Below, one piece after another: positions 38,149 to 46,755 of a DNA stretch of 64,000 nucleotides. A model generated the notes under the pieces. It had not been told where the DNA came from, searched no databases, and worked only from the letters and a program-made list of their open reading frames with translations. Numbering within the stretch: the stretch's first letter is position 1; each line of letters starts with the position of its first letter. Origin of the DNA: Microbacterium sp. (lineage in GTDB: Bacteria > Actinomycetota > Actinomycetes > Actinomycetales > Microbacteriaceae); NCBI GenBank assembly GCA_031177765.1, contig JAPSKH010000005.1, positions 1 through 64,000 on the forward strand. The letters are read 5' to 3'. Made by a program: the position numbers and the translations under genes.

Positions 38149-39155
38149 CCGCTGCTCGCGCTCGGCGCGGGCGCCTCCTTCTCTTCGCCGCCGTCGCGCT
38201 GCTGCTCGTCGCGGTGCTCGCCAGTCTCATGATCGGCGCTCGCGCGGTGCCGCCGGGCGTCGTGCTCGACGCTCTCGTCCGGCCCGACATGTCGCTGGCC
38301 GATCACAGCGTGATCGTGACGCAGCGCGTGCCACGGACGGTGATCGGCATCGTCGCGGGGGCCGCGCTGGCCCTCGCCGGCACGCTGATGCAGGGCCTCA
38401 CTCGCAACCCGCTGGCGGATCCGGGCCTGCTCGGCGTCAACGCCGGCGCATCGGTCGCCGTCCTCTCCGCGATCACGCTGTGGGGGATCACCGCCCCGTC
38501 GGGGTTCGTCTGGTTCGCGTACGCGGGCGCCGCCGTGGCCGCCGTCGTGGTCGCCGTCATCGGCACGCGCGGGCCGGACGGCTCGAGCCCCGCCAAGCTC
38601 GCCCTGACCGGAGCCGCCGTGACGGCGGGTCTGACCGCGGTCACGACGCTGATCCTCACGACCTCCATCACCGCGTTCGACGTCTTCCGGTACTGGCAGG
38701 TCGGCGGGCTCACCGCGCGCGGACTGGACACGGTCGGCGTGGTGATCCTCCCGGTCATGGTCGGCGCCGTCATCGCGCTCGTGTCGGCGCGCGGCCTCGA
38801 TCTCATGGCGCTCGGCGATGCCACCGCGAAGGGGCTGGGCCACAGCGTCGCCCGCACCCGCGCGGCCGGAATCGTCGCGACGGTGCTGCTGTGCGGCGGG
38901 GCCACCGCCATCGCCGGCCCCATCGTCTTCCTCGGTCTGCTCGTCCCGCACGCGCTGCGCGCGGTCGTCGGCAGTGACTACCGCTGGCTGCTGGCGACCG
39001 CCGTCCCCGCCGGCGCCGTCGTGCTGCTGGCGGCGGACGTGCTGGGGCGCGTGATCGCGCTTCCGGGGGAGGTGCAGGCCGGCCTCGTCGTGGCCTTCGT
39101 CGGCGCGCCCGTTCTGATCTCACTGGTCCTTCGCCGAGGGCGGGTGGCGCTGTGA
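38145..39155 (+). CDS. FecCD-family siderophore ABC transporter permease, first subunit
   Basis: Membrane permease of 336 residues with about nine to ten helices, of the BtuC/FecCD type. It has the family patterns RVPRTVIGIVAGAALALAGTLMQGLTRNPLADPGLLGVNAGAS, and GLDLMALGDATAKGLG near the ATPase-coupling loop, and GPIVFLGLLVPHALR. It overlaps both neighbours by 4 bases. Confidence 0.93.
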   Translation: MTAARARRGRLLLFAAVALLLVAVLASLMIGARAVPPGVVLDALVRPDMSLADHSVIVTQRVPRTVIGIVAGAALALAGTLMQGLTRNPLADPGLLGVNAGASVAVLSAITLWGITAPSGFVWFAYAGAAVAAVVVAVIGTRGPDGSSPAKLALTGAAVTAGLTAVTTLILTTSITAFDVFRYWQVGGLTARGLDTVGVVILPVMVGAVIALVSARGLDLMALGDATAKGLGHSVARTRAAGIVATVLLCGGATAIAGPIVFLGLLVPHALRAVVGSDYRWLLATAVPAGAVVLLAADVLGRVIALPGEVQAGLVVAFVGAPVLISLVLRRGRVAL

Positions 39156-40174
39156 CAGCCTCCGCCGTCCTCGCCATCCGTGCGCGCACACGGACACGCC
39201 GCATCGCTGTGGTCGGCGCCGCTCTGCTCGTGGGGCTGATCGTCGCCACGACCGCCTTGACCGTCGGCGACTACGCCATCTCGCCCGGCGACGTGTGGCG
39301 GACGCTGTGGGGAGGCGGTGACCGGGCCCAGGCGTACGTCATCTTCCAGGTGCGCGCACCCCGGCTGGCGATGGCGCTCGTGGTCGGGGCGGCGCTGGGC
39401 GCCGCCGGTGCGCTGCTGCAGGCGCTGCTGCGCAACCCGCTGGCGAGCCCGGACCTTCTGGGCATCTCGGGAGGCAGCGGCGTCGCCGCCGTCTTCGCCC
39501 TGCTGGTGCTCGGCATCGGCGGACCGCTGCTGGCCGTCGCCGCATTCGCCGGCGGCCTCGTCGTGGCGTCGTTCCTGCTGTTGGCGGGCCACCACCGATC
39601 CGACGGCGGCTACCGGCTGATCCTCGCAGGCGTCGGCGTGGCGTTCCTGTGCACCGCGGTCACGAGCTTCCTGATGGTGAGGGCTCAGGTCGAACTCGCG
39701 CAGGCGGCGCTGATCTGGCTCACCGGGAGCCTCGCCTCGACGCCGTGGTGGAACGTCCTCACCGTCGCCGTGGTGACCGTCGCCGCACTTCCCGCCGTGG
39801 TCGCCTGCGCACGCTGGCTCCCGATCGTGCAGATGGGGTCCGCGACGGCCGCGTCGCTGGGCGTGCGCGCCTCGACGGTGAAGGTCGTGACGGTGCTCAC
39901 CGCCGTGCTGCTGACCGCCGTCACGTGCGCGTTCGCAGGGCCGATCTCGTTCATCGCACTGTGCGCCCCGGCGATCGCACGCCCGCTGCTCGGACATGGC
40001 GCGGTGGCCGTGGGCACGAGCGCGGCGGTCGGAGCGGCGCTGCTGGCGGCGGCCGACATCGTCGCCCAGTTCGCCATCCCCGGCTACGCCATGCCCGTCG
40101 GCGTGGTCACAGGCGCCATCGGGGCGATCTTCCTGCTGTGGCTGCTTGCGACGTCGAAAGGACGACAGCTGTGA
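39152..40174 (+). CDS. FecCD-family siderophore ABC transporter permease, second subunit
   Basis: Second permease of the heterodimeric channel, 340 residues, about nine to ten helices. It carries APRLAMALVVGAALGAAGALLQALLRNPLASPDLLGISGGSG and GPISFIALCAPAIARPLLGH. The GTG start overlaps the first permease stop (GTGA), and its own stop overlaps the ATPase GTG, keeping subunits equimolar. Confidence 0.93.
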   Translation: MTASAVLAIRARTRTRRIAVVGAALLVGLIVATTALTVGDYAISPGDVWRTLWGGGDRAQAYVIFQVRAPRLAMALVVGAALGAAGALLQALLRNPLASPDLLGISGGSGVAAVFALLVLGIGGPLLAVAAFAGGLVVASFLLLAGHHRSDGGYRLILAGVGVAFLCTAVTSFLMVRAQVELAQAALIWLTGSLASTPWWNVLTVAVVTVAALPAVVACARWLPIVQMGSATAASLGVRASTVKVVTVLTAVLLTAVTCAFAGPISFIALCAPAIARPLLGHGAVAVGTSAAVGAALLAAADIVAQFAIPGYAMPVGVVTGAIGAIFLLWLLATSKGRQL

Positions 40175-40992
40175 CTTCCGCATCCGCCCCTCGTCTGACC
40201 GCCCGCGGGCTGACCGCGGGGTACCCCGGCCGTCGCGTGATCGAGGACCTCGACCTGGAGATCGCCCCCGGGCGCATCACGATGATCATCGGCGCCAATG
40301 CGTGCGGGAAGTCGACGCTGCTCAGCGTGCTGGCACGGGTGAATCCGCCGCTGGGCGGACGCGTCGAGCTCGACGGCGTCGACACCGCGACGCTCCCGCG
40401 GCGGCGCTTCGCGCAGAGCGTCGGGCTCCTCCCGCAGCATCCGAGCGCCCCCGAGGGCCTCACGGTGGCAGAGCTGGTCTCGCGTGGGCGTCATCCGCAC
40501 CGCGGCGTCTTCCAGCGCTGGAGCGCCGCGGACACCGCCCGCGTCGACGACGCGATGGCGAAGACGGGCGTGGCGGCGCTGGCGGACCGGCCCGTCGGCG
40601 ACCTCTCGGGCGGTCAGCGCCAGCGCGTCTGGATCGCGATGGCGCTCGCGCAGGAACCGCGCATCCTGCTGCTGGACGAACCCACGACCTTCCTCGACCT
40701 CAGCCACCAGATCGAGGTGCTCGACCTGCTGCGCACGCTGAACCGCACGGACGGCACGACGATCGTCGTGGTCCTCCACGAGCTCAACCTCGCCGCCCGC
40801 TACGCGGACGATCTCGTCGTGATGAGCCGCGGCCGCGTCGTCGCGCACGGAGCCCCCGCCGACGTCCTCACCAGCGACGTCGTCGCGCAGGCCTTCGACC
40901 TGGACGCCCTCGTCATGCCCGACCCCCTGACCTCGACCCCCCTCGTCATCCCCGTCCCCGGCGGCGCGCACGCCGCGGCCGACGAGGCGTGA
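40171..40992 (+). CDS. Siderophore ABC transporter ATP-binding protein
   Basis: FepC-type ATPase of 273 residues. The Walker A reads GANACGKST, where most relatives have GANGCGKST or GPNGAGKST; this single change should still bind nucleotide. Other motifs are the LLPQHPSAPEGLTV Q-loop, signature LSGGQRQRVWIAMAL, and Walker B ILLLDEPTTFLDLSHQ. The C-terminal 25 residues, rich in Pro, may be flexible. The binding-protein gene follows after 20 bases. Confidence 0.93.
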   Translation: MTSASAPRLTARGLTAGYPGRRVIEDLDLEIAPGRITMIIGANACGKSTLLSVLARVNPPLGGRVELDGVDTATLPRRRFAQSVGLLPQHPSAPEGLTVAELVSRGRHPHRGVFQRWSAADTARVDDAMAKTGVAALADRPVGDLSGGQRQRVWIAMALAQEPRILLLDEPTTFLDLSHQIEVLDLLRTLNRTDGTTIVVVLHELNLAARYADDLVVMSRGRVVAHGAPADVLTSDVVAQAFDLDALVMPDPLTSTPLVIPVPGGAHAAADEA

Positions 40993-41012
40993 CGCCACTG
41001 AAAGGAACCACC

Positions 41013-42053
41013 ATGTCCGCACTCACCTCCCGACTGTCCGCGCTGGCTGCGCTGACGGTCGCCGGCGGCCTCGTGCTGAGCGGATGCGCCGGCGCCGCCA
41101 CGCCCGCGACCTCCAGCGACGCCGACGCCCCCTCCGGCTCGAGCGAAGGCTTCCCCGTGACCTTCGAGCACATGTACGGCGAGACCATCATCGAGGAGGC
41201 GCCCGAGCGCGTCGCCACGTGGGGCTGGGGCGCCACCGACGCGGTGCTGGCCCTCGGGATCGTCCCCGTTGCCGTGGCATCCATGGACTACGGCGGGGGT
41301 GACAACCGCATCACCCCGTGGGTCGAGGACGCCCTCGCCGACCTCGGCGGCGAGGAGCCGGTGATCCTCGACAACGCCTCGTTCGAGCTCTCGGTCGAAG
41401 AGCTCCTCGCGGCGGACCCCGACGTCCTGATCGCGCCGTACTCCGGACTGACGCAGGAGGAGTACGACGCCGTCACCGCCGCAGGCATCCCGGTCGTCGC
41501 GCCCGAAGAGGCGGTGTGGTCGACGCCGTGGCGCGACGTCATCACCGAGACCGGAAAGGCGCTCGGGCTGGAGTCCGAAGCCGACCAGCTCCTGGCGGAC
41601 CTCGACCAGCAGGTCGCCGACGCGGCCGCCGAGCATCCGGAGTTCGAAGGCACGACCATCGCCTATGCCGCTGACGACGTCGACACGTTCTACCTCTACC
41701 TGCCTGCCGACCCGCGCGTGGAGATCCTCGAGGACCTCGGCTTCGTCACCGCCGACGCCGTGACCGCCCTCGACACCGGCGAGTCGACCTTCTACACCAC
41801 CGTATCCAGCGAGAACCTGGATCAGATCGACGCCGAGGTCATCTTCACGCAGGTCGACAGCGAGGACGAGCTTGAGACCTTCCTCACGTCGGACCGCACG
41901 AAGATCATCCCCGCGGTGTCCGCAGGGGCCGTCGGTGCGATCGTCGGGGAGGAGAACGTGGCGGCCATCTCGCCGACCGCGCTGACACTGCCCTGGATCC
42001 TGCCGGACATCGTCGAGCAGCTCGCCGCGGCCACCGCGGTCGCCCGAGGCTGA
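41013..42053 (+). CDS. Siderophore-binding lipoprotein (ABC transporter substrate-binding protein)
   Basis: Extracellular lipoprotein of 346 residues that captures ferric siderophore for the two permeases. The signal peptide ends in the lipobox LSGC, with lipidated Cys25, followed by an Ala/Ser-rich linker. The mature protein has the FecB/FhuD pattern ERVATWGWGATDAVLALGIVPVAVA, LLAADPDVLIAP and LSG-type hinge helix. AAAGGA precedes the ATG. It ends the operon, with a strong terminator behind. The siderophore type cannot be predicted. Confidence 0.93.
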   Translation: MSALTSRLSALAALTVAGGLVLSGCAGAATPATSSDADAPSGSSEGFPVTFEHMYGETIIEEAPERVATWGWGATDAVLALGIVPVAVASMDYGGGDNRITPWVEDALADLGGEEPVILDNASFELSVEELLAADPDVLIAPYSGLTQEEYDAVTAAGIPVVAPEEAVWSTPWRDVITETGKALGLESEADQLLADLDQQVADAAAEHPEFEGTTIAYAADDVDTFYLYLPADPRVEILEDLGFVTADAVTALDTGESTFYTTVSSENLDQIDAEVIFTQVDSEDELETFLTSDRTKIIPAVSAGAVGAIVGEENVAAISPTALTLPWILPDIVEQLAAATAVARG

Positions 42054-42067
42054 CGCGCGCCCGCACC

Positions 42068-42103
42068 GCGAGAGCCCCCGGCCTTGAGGTCGGGGGCTCT
42101 CGC
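42068..42103. terminator. Terminator after siderophore operon
   Basis: 13-bp perfect inverted repeat (42068-42080 with 42091-42103) with a 10-base loop, 15 bases after the lipoprotein stop. It also faces the 3' end of the converging bioY gene, so it may work both ways. Confidence 0.8.
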
Positions 42104-42131
42104 GTCGTGGGATGCCGGGTGCGGCATCCGC

Positions 42132-42764
42132 TCACGGCGTGCCGGCGTCCGCCTTCCGGACGAGAGCCCACGCGCCGGGGATGACGGCGGCGGCGAGGGC
42201 GGCCTTCATCAGGCCGCCGAGGATGAACGGCAGGAGTCCCGCCTCCAGCAGTGCACCGACGGAGTAGTCCAGGCCGAGCACGACGTTGAGGATCAGCGCC
42301 ATGTAAGGGATGCCGAAGAGGAAGGGCACGACGCTGGCTGCGGCGAAGCCGACGAAGGCGAGCGCCGGCCGGCGGTCCCACGCACGCTGCGCGAACCACC
42401 CGGCGACGAAGGCAGCGACGACGAAGCCGATGATGTACCCGAAGCTCGGCTTGGCCACGGCCGCGACCGTGCCGGTGAAGCCGGCGAAGACGGGGAGGCC
42501 GGCAAGGCCCGCGATCAGATAGGTCAGCAGCGCCGCAGCACCCCGCCACGCGCCGAGGGCGGCGCCGACCACGATTACGCCGAGCGTCTGACCGGTGATG
42601 GGCACCGGCCACAGCGGGACCTCCACCTGAGCGAGCAGAGCGACCACGGCGGCGCCGGAGACGACGAGTCCAGCGTCCAGGGTCAGGGCGCGCAGACGTG
42701 AGGACGGACGGGCGATGACGTCGGCGAGCACGCGACGAGGCGGTGCGGCGGCGATGGTTGACAT
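42132..42764 (-). CDS. bioY: BioY-type biotin transporter S component
   Basis: Membrane substrate-binding protein of 210 residues with about six helices. The BioY patterns VPLWPVPITGQTLGVIVVGAALG, GLAGLPVFAG, KPSFGYIIGFVVAAFVAGW and ALILNVVLGLDY are clear. It may work alone or with a shared energy-coupling module elsewhere. TAGGCT ends 7 bases before the ATG on the minus strand, so a leaderless mRNA is likely. Biotin is needed by the acyl-CoA carboxylase encoded at the end of the window. Confidence 0.92.
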   Translation of the reverse strand: MSTIAAAPPRRVLADVIARPSSRLRALTLDAGLVVSGAAVVALLAQVEVPLWPVPITGQTLGVIVVGAALGAWRGAAALLTYLIAGLAGLPVFAGFTGTVAAVAKPSFGYIIGFVVAAFVAGWFAQRAWDRRPALAFVGFAAASVVPFLFGIPYMALILNVVLGLDYSVGALLEAGLLPFILGGLMKAALAAAVIPGAWALVRKADAGTP

Positions 42765-42882
42765 GGCACTCAGCCTAGGACGCGGCGGCGTGACGCCCTT
42801 GGATGCCGTGCACCAGAGAACCGCCGCATCGCTGTGTCATCCCCACACCTCGCCCGCGGCCGGGCACGAGGCGCAGGCGACC

Positions 42883-42944
42883 TATACTGGGAGGCTGGCC
42901 GTTCGGCCACTGCCACTCATCCATCGACGAAACGGACGTTCGCT
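42883..42944 (+). promoter_or_regulatory. Promoter and short leader of the ABC-F gene
   Basis: TATACT at 42883-42888 is a good -10 box. It implies a leader of about 50 bases containing the small hairpin TGGCC-N4-GGCCA near 42897-42910. Leader attenuation is known for some antibiotic-resistance ABC-F genes, but I see no leader peptide here. Confidence 0.5.
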
Positions 42945-44543
42945 GTGCTCGCCGTGCACGATCTCGAGATCCGCGTGGGCGCCCGCGTGCTCATGTCGGA
43001 CGTGTCGTTCCGCGTGTCCGACGGTGACAAGATCGGTCTGGTCGGGCGCAACGGCGCCGGCAAGACCACGCTGACCAAGGTGCTGGCCGGGGACGTCCTT
43101 CCCTCGGCCGGTCGGGTGGAGCGCGCCGGCGAGCTGGGCTATCTGCCGCAGGACCCGCGGTCGGGTGATCCCGAGATGCTGGCCCGCACCCGGATCCTGG
43201 ATGCGCGCGGGCTGGGAACGCTCGCCATAGGCATGCACGAGGCATCCCTGGCCATGGCCAGCGACGATGTCGACGCCGCCGCGCGGGCGATGCGCAGATA
43301 CGCGAGCCTCACCGAGCGGTTCGAGGCGCTGGGGGGCTACGCCGCCGAAGCGGAGGCAGCCTCGATCGCGCACAATCTGTCGCTTCCCGACCGCATCCTC
43401 GACCAGCCTCTCAAGACGCTCTCCGGCGGACAGCGCCGCCGCATCGAGCTCGCCCGGATCCTCTTCTCGGATGCGGGCACGATGATCCTCGACGAGCCGA
43501 CGAACCACCTGGATGCCGACAGTGTGGTGTGGCTGCGCGACTTCCTCAAGGGCTACAAGGGCGGGCTCATCGTGATCAGCCACGATGTCGAGCTCGTCGG
43601 CGAGACGGTGAACCGGGTGTTCTACCTCGATGCGAACCGCCAGGTCATCGACATCTACAACATGAACTGGAAGAACTACCTGCGTCAGCGGGTGGCCGAC
43701 GAGGAGCGTCGCAAGAAGGAGCGCGCCAACGCGGAGAAGAAGGCCACGGCTCTGCAGCAGCAGGCTGCGAAGTTCGGGGCGAAGGCCAGCAAGGCCGCGG
43801 CGGCGCACCAGATGGTCGCCCGCGCCGAGAAGCTGCTGTCTGGGCTGGAGGAGGTCCGCCAGGACGATCGCGTGGCCAAGCTCCGGTTCCCGAAGCCGGC
43901 GCCGTGCGGCAAGACGCCCCTCACCGCGTCGGGCCTGTCGAAGTCGTACGGATCGCTGGAGATCTTCACGGACGTGGATCTCGCCATCGACCGCGGCTCC
44001 AAGGTCGTCGTCCTGGGGCTGAACGGCGCGGGCAAGACGACGCTGCTGCGCATCCTCGCCGGCGTCGACCGTCCCGACACGGGCGTCGTCGAACCGGGCC
44101 ACGGCCTGAAGATCGGCTACTACGCGCAGGAGCACGAGAACCTCGACGTGAGCCGCTCGGTGCTGGACAACATGATGTCCGCTGCGCCGCACATCACCGC
44201 CACGGACGCGCGGAAGGTGCTGGGGTCGTTCCTGTTCACCGGCGACGATGTGCTCAAGCCCGCAGGCGTCCTCTCCGGTGGCGAGAAGACGCGCCTCTCG
44301 CTGGCGACGCTCGTGGTCTCCAGTGCCAACGTGCTGCTTCTCGACGAGCCGACCAACAACCTCGACCCCGCCTCGCGGGAGGAGATCCTCGGCGCTCTCG
44401 CGCACTACGAGGGCGCGGTCATCCTGGTCTCGCATGATGAGGGCGCGGTCGAGGCGCTGAACCCCGAGCGTGTGCTGATCCTGCCCGACGGCGTCGAGGA
44501 CATCTGGGGCCGCGACTACGCCGACCTGGTCACGCTGGCCTGA
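42945..44543 (+). CDS. ABC-F family ATPase (translation factor type)
   Basis: Soluble protein of 532 residues with two ABC ATPase domains and no membrane part. Domain 1 has GRNGAGKTT, LSGGQRRRIELARI and MILDEPTNHLD; domain 2 has GLNGAGKTT, LSGGEKTRLSLATL and LLLDEPTNNLD. The linker between them is charged and coiled-coil-like (RRKKERANAEKKATALQQQA), as in EttA/Uup relatives that act on the ribosome. I chose the GTG at 42945; longer in-frame starts would cover the promoter. It could protect ribosomes or tune translation; which one is unknown. Confidence 0.9.
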   Translation: MLAVHDLEIRVGARVLMSDVSFRVSDGDKIGLVGRNGAGKTTLTKVLAGDVLPSAGRVERAGELGYLPQDPRSGDPEMLARTRILDARGLGTLAIGMHEASLAMASDDVDAAARAMRRYASLTERFEALGGYAAEAEAASIAHNLSLPDRILDQPLKTLSGGQRRRIELARILFSDAGTMILDEPTNHLDADSVVWLRDFLKGYKGGLIVISHDVELVGETVNRVFYLDANRQVIDIYNMNWKNYLRQRVADEERRKKERANAEKKATALQQQAAKFGAKASKAAAAHQMVARAEKLLSGLEEVRQDDRVAKLRFPKPAPCGKTPLTASGLSKSYGSLEIFTDVDLAIDRGSKVVVLGLNGAGKTTLLRILAGVDRPDTGVVEPGHGLKIGYYAQEHENLDVSRSVLDNMMSAAPHITATDARKVLGSFLFTGDDVLKPAGVLSGGEKTRLSLATLVVSSANVLLLDEPTNNLDPASREEILGALAHYEGAVILVSHDEGAVEALNPERVLILPDGVEDIWGRDYADLVTLA

Positions 44544-44550
44544 CGGGCGC

Positions 44551-45420
44551 TCAGCGACGGGCCGCGTCGACGAGGGCGTCCTCGATCTCCGCATCCCGGT
44601 CCCGCCGCCGGCGCGTCGGAGCGGGGGACGGATGCGGCGTGCCGTCGTCGTCCTCCTCCTCCCGGCGGTGCCGCCGCTCGGTGCGGATGACGTACCCGAT
44701 GAAGACGAAGCCCATGACGGCGAAGAGGATCCACTGGATGGCGTAGGACAGGTGCGGTCCCGGATCCTCCGACGGGTCCTCGAGGGGCTTCGGCATCGAC
44801 GCCGGTGCAGGGTCCTCTGAGACGACGATGCCGTACGCGCTGCGCTCGAGCGCCTCGGCAGCGGAGGCGGAGATGCGGTCGGCCACGAGAGACGGCGCGA
44901 TCGTCGGCACCTGCCCCTCGGGAGCGGACCTGCCTGAGGCCGGGACCGGCTCGGCGGCACGGAGCCGTACGACGACGGTCGTCTGTCCGGCGGGAGGCGC
45001 CGGAACGGTCTCCGGCACAGGCGCGTCGTCGCCCGGTGGCACCCATCCCCGGTTCACCAGCAGCACACGACCGTCCGCAGCCCGGAACGGCACCAGCACC
45101 TCGAAGGCCGCGGTGCCGCCGTGCGGGCGATTGCGGACGAGCAGTGTGTCGTCGGGAAGGTAGGTGCCGACCAGGCGCACCGGGCGCCACTGGTCGCCGG
45201 GATCCAGCTCGCCGCCGGCGGGGATCAGCTCGTCGAGCGGCACCGGGGGAGCGTCGTAGTTCGCCTCGACGAGGGCCAGCTGCTCGGAGCGCTGCTCGTT
45301 GCGGGAGAACTGCCAGTTGGACAGGAAGGCGCACGCGACCGCGAACAGCACCGCCAGGGCGATGTAGATGCTCCACCGGCCGGCCTTCGGCAGGTCCTGC
45401 ATGCTCATGGCGCGGGTCAT
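44551..45420 (-). CDS. SURF1-family cytochrome oxidase assembly protein
   Basis: Membrane protein of 289 residues that helps insert heme a into cytochrome oxidase. A first helix near the N-terminus is followed by NWQFSRNEQRSEQLALVEANYDAP, then RPVRLVGTYLPDDTLLVRNRPHGG, VLLVNRGWVPPGDD, and a second helix near the C-terminus (HLSYAIQWILFAVMGFVFIGYV), giving the SURF1 hairpin topology. The C-terminal tail is highly charged. It starts at 45420, overlapping the stop of the 75-residue gene (ATGA). It converges with the ABC-F gene at 7 bases. Confidence 0.9.
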   Translation of the reverse strand: MTRAMSMQDLPKAGRWSIYIALAVLFAVACAFLSNWQFSRNEQRSEQLALVEANYDAPPVPLDELIPAGGELDPGDQWRPVRLVGTYLPDDTLLVRNRPHGGTAAFEVLVPFRAADGRVLLVNRGWVPPGDDAPVPETVPAPPAGQTTVVVRLRAAEPVPASGRSAPEGQVPTIAPSLVADRISASAAEALERSAYGIVVSEDPAPASMPKPLEDPSEDPGPHLSYAIQWILFAVMGFVFIGYVIRTERRHRREEEDDDGTPHPSPAPTRRRRDRDAEIEDALVDAARR

Positions 45421-45644
45421 GACGGCGCCGCCTCGCGCTGCAGCGGGGTCACCGTCACGGGAAAATCGCGCGCCGTCAGGAACGTCTCGAGGTAGCCGAC
45501 ATGGTCGTCGCAGGCGACCCAGGTCTTCGTGCGATCGGCGGCGTGGATGCGCGGGTTGCGCCAGTCGATCCGCCAGCGCGCCGCCGCGCGGCATCCCGCC
45601 CGCGAGCACGTGGCATCCGCCGGCGCGTGAACCGCGTCGCTCAT
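45417..45644 (-). CDS. Small hypothetical protein with possible zinc site
   Basis: Protein of 75 residues with C-x4-C near residue 13 (CSRAGC) and CDDH near residue 50, which could bind one metal. The middle WRIDWRNPRIHAADRTKTWVACDDH resembles a conserved actinobacterial family I cannot name with confidence. It is coupled to both neighbours by ATGA overlaps, within a DUF3099-small protein-SURF1 operon. Confidence 0.65.
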   Translation of the reverse strand: MSDAVHAPADATCSRAGCRAAARWRIDWRNPRIHAADRTKTWVACDDHVGYLETFLTARDFPVTVTPLQREAAPS

Positions 45645-46018
45645 GCCGACGCGTCCGGATGCTGGGACGGATCGGTGCGCGGCGGCCGGGGACGGGATTC
45701 CTCGATGCGGATGACGCGCTGCTCGGCAGGCGGGACCGGCGCCGCCGTCGCCGGCAGGGCGCCCTTCGGGTCCTCCGGCCGGTCGCGGCGCGCCTCGTGT
45801 CCGACGTTGGCCGTGACGACCGCGACGTAGGGCAGGAAGATCGCGGCGGCCGCGAACACCCACGTGTACCAGCCGTACGGGGTGATCAGCACCATGAGCA
45901 CGAAGCACGCGATGCGGATCCCCATCATGATGAGGTACCGGATCGAGCGCGCGCCCGCTTCGTCGCGCGGGGCGCGAGGCAGCGACGTGGCCGAAGGGGC
46001 GTGGTGCGAACTCTTCAC
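45641..46018 (-). CDS. DUF3099 family membrane protein
   Basis: Protein of 125 residues with the DUF3099 pattern: a short N-terminus, then RSIRYLIMMGIRIACFVLMVL and a second helix GWYTWVFAAAAIFLPYVAVVTANVG, with a basic/proline-rich tail. The GTG start at 46018 is preceded by GGAAG, and both lie inside a hairpin. Its stop overlaps the ATG of the 75-residue protein. Function is unknown; the position points to a membrane or respiratory role. Confidence 0.8.
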   Translation of the reverse strand: MKSSHHAPSATSLPRAPRDEAGARSIRYLIMMGIRIACFVLMVLITPYGWYTWVFAAAAIFLPYVAVVTANVGHEARRDRPEDPKGALPATAAPVPPAEQRVIRIEESRPRPPRTDPSQHPDASA

Positions 46019-46049
46019 GGTGCTTCCAGCGTACGCCGGAAGCACCGTG
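46016..46049 (-). terminator. Hairpin terminator overlapping the start of the DUF3099 gene
   Basis: Perfect 12-bp inverted repeat (46016-46027 with 46038-46049) with a 10-base loop, 9 bases after the stop of the DUF4190 gene on the minus strand. The downstream arm contains the GTG start codon of the DUF3099 gene. Confidence 0.65.
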
Positions 46050-46058
46050 CCGGCGCCG

Positions 46059-46646
46059 TCAGAGGCTGCTGTAGACCACGCGGCCGCCCTGGCTCGCGGC
46101 CCACGCCAGGAGCGAGAACACCACGATCATGCCGATGATCCACAGGCCCAGTCCGACGTAGCCCACGATCGTGCCGGCCAACGCCATGCCGCGGCCGTTC
46201 TCGCCGCTGGTCTTCAGCTGGTGCAGCGAGATGTGCCCGGTCACGACGGCGCCGATCGATCCGATGATCGGCAGGATGCCGATGAGGCCGACGATCGATG
46301 CGATGAGGGAGACGATCGCGAGGACGTTCGTCTTGGGCTGAGCGCCGTAGCCGTACGCCGGCGCAGCGCCGTAGGCGGGATAGCCCGGTGCCGCGCCGGG
46401 CGCTCCGTACGCGGGCGGGTAGGCGCTCTGCCCTGCTGCGGGGTACGCGCCCGCCGGCGGAGGAGGGTACGCGCCCTGTGCCGGCGGCTGCCCGTGGGCG
46501 CCGGTGTAGCCCCCCGGAGGCGCGGAGGGCGGGACGTGTGCATCCCGGCTCCCGGGCGTCGGTGCGGCCGGCTGCGGACCCGCGCCCTGCTCGTTCGCGT
46601 GGGCATTGGGTTCGGGGGTGGAGCTGCCGGGAGTGTTGTCGCTCAC
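46059..46646 (-). CDS. DUF4190 domain membrane protein
   Basis: Protein of 195 residues. The first 110 residues are a Pro/Gly/Tyr/Ala-rich, probably disordered region with PYGA/PPAG-like repeats. The C-terminus is a DUF4190 domain with two helices: TNVLAIVSLIASIVGLIGILPIIGSI and IVGYVGLGLWIIGMIVVFSL joined by GHISLHQLKTSGENGRGMALAG. The GTG start at 46646 follows AAAGG at 6 bases. Function is unknown; these proteins are common in actinobacteria. Confidence 0.82.
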   Translation of the reverse strand: MSDNTPGSSTPEPNAHANEQGAGPQPAAPTPGSRDAHVPPSAPPGGYTGAHGQPPAQGAYPPPPAGAYPAAGQSAYPPAYGAPGAAPGYPAYGAAPAYGYGAQPKTNVLAIVSLIASIVGLIGILPIIGSIGAVVTGHISLHQLKTSGENGRGMALAGTIVGYVGLGLWIIGMIVVFSLLAWAASQGGRVVYSSL

Positions 46647-46755
46647 GATCGACCTTTCTGGGACGTCTGTCCTCCAGCGTTCCAGCGTGCGGCACAAGGT
46701 GTCAATCGGCGCGCCGGTAGGCTGGTCCGGTCCGTTCGAGCCCGGGAGCATCATC

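Noticed and set aside
42897..42910. Leader-peptide attenuator upstream of the ABC-F gene
   Set aside because: Only one small hairpin and no short reading frame with a ribosome site were found, so antibiotic-induced attenuation is not supported.
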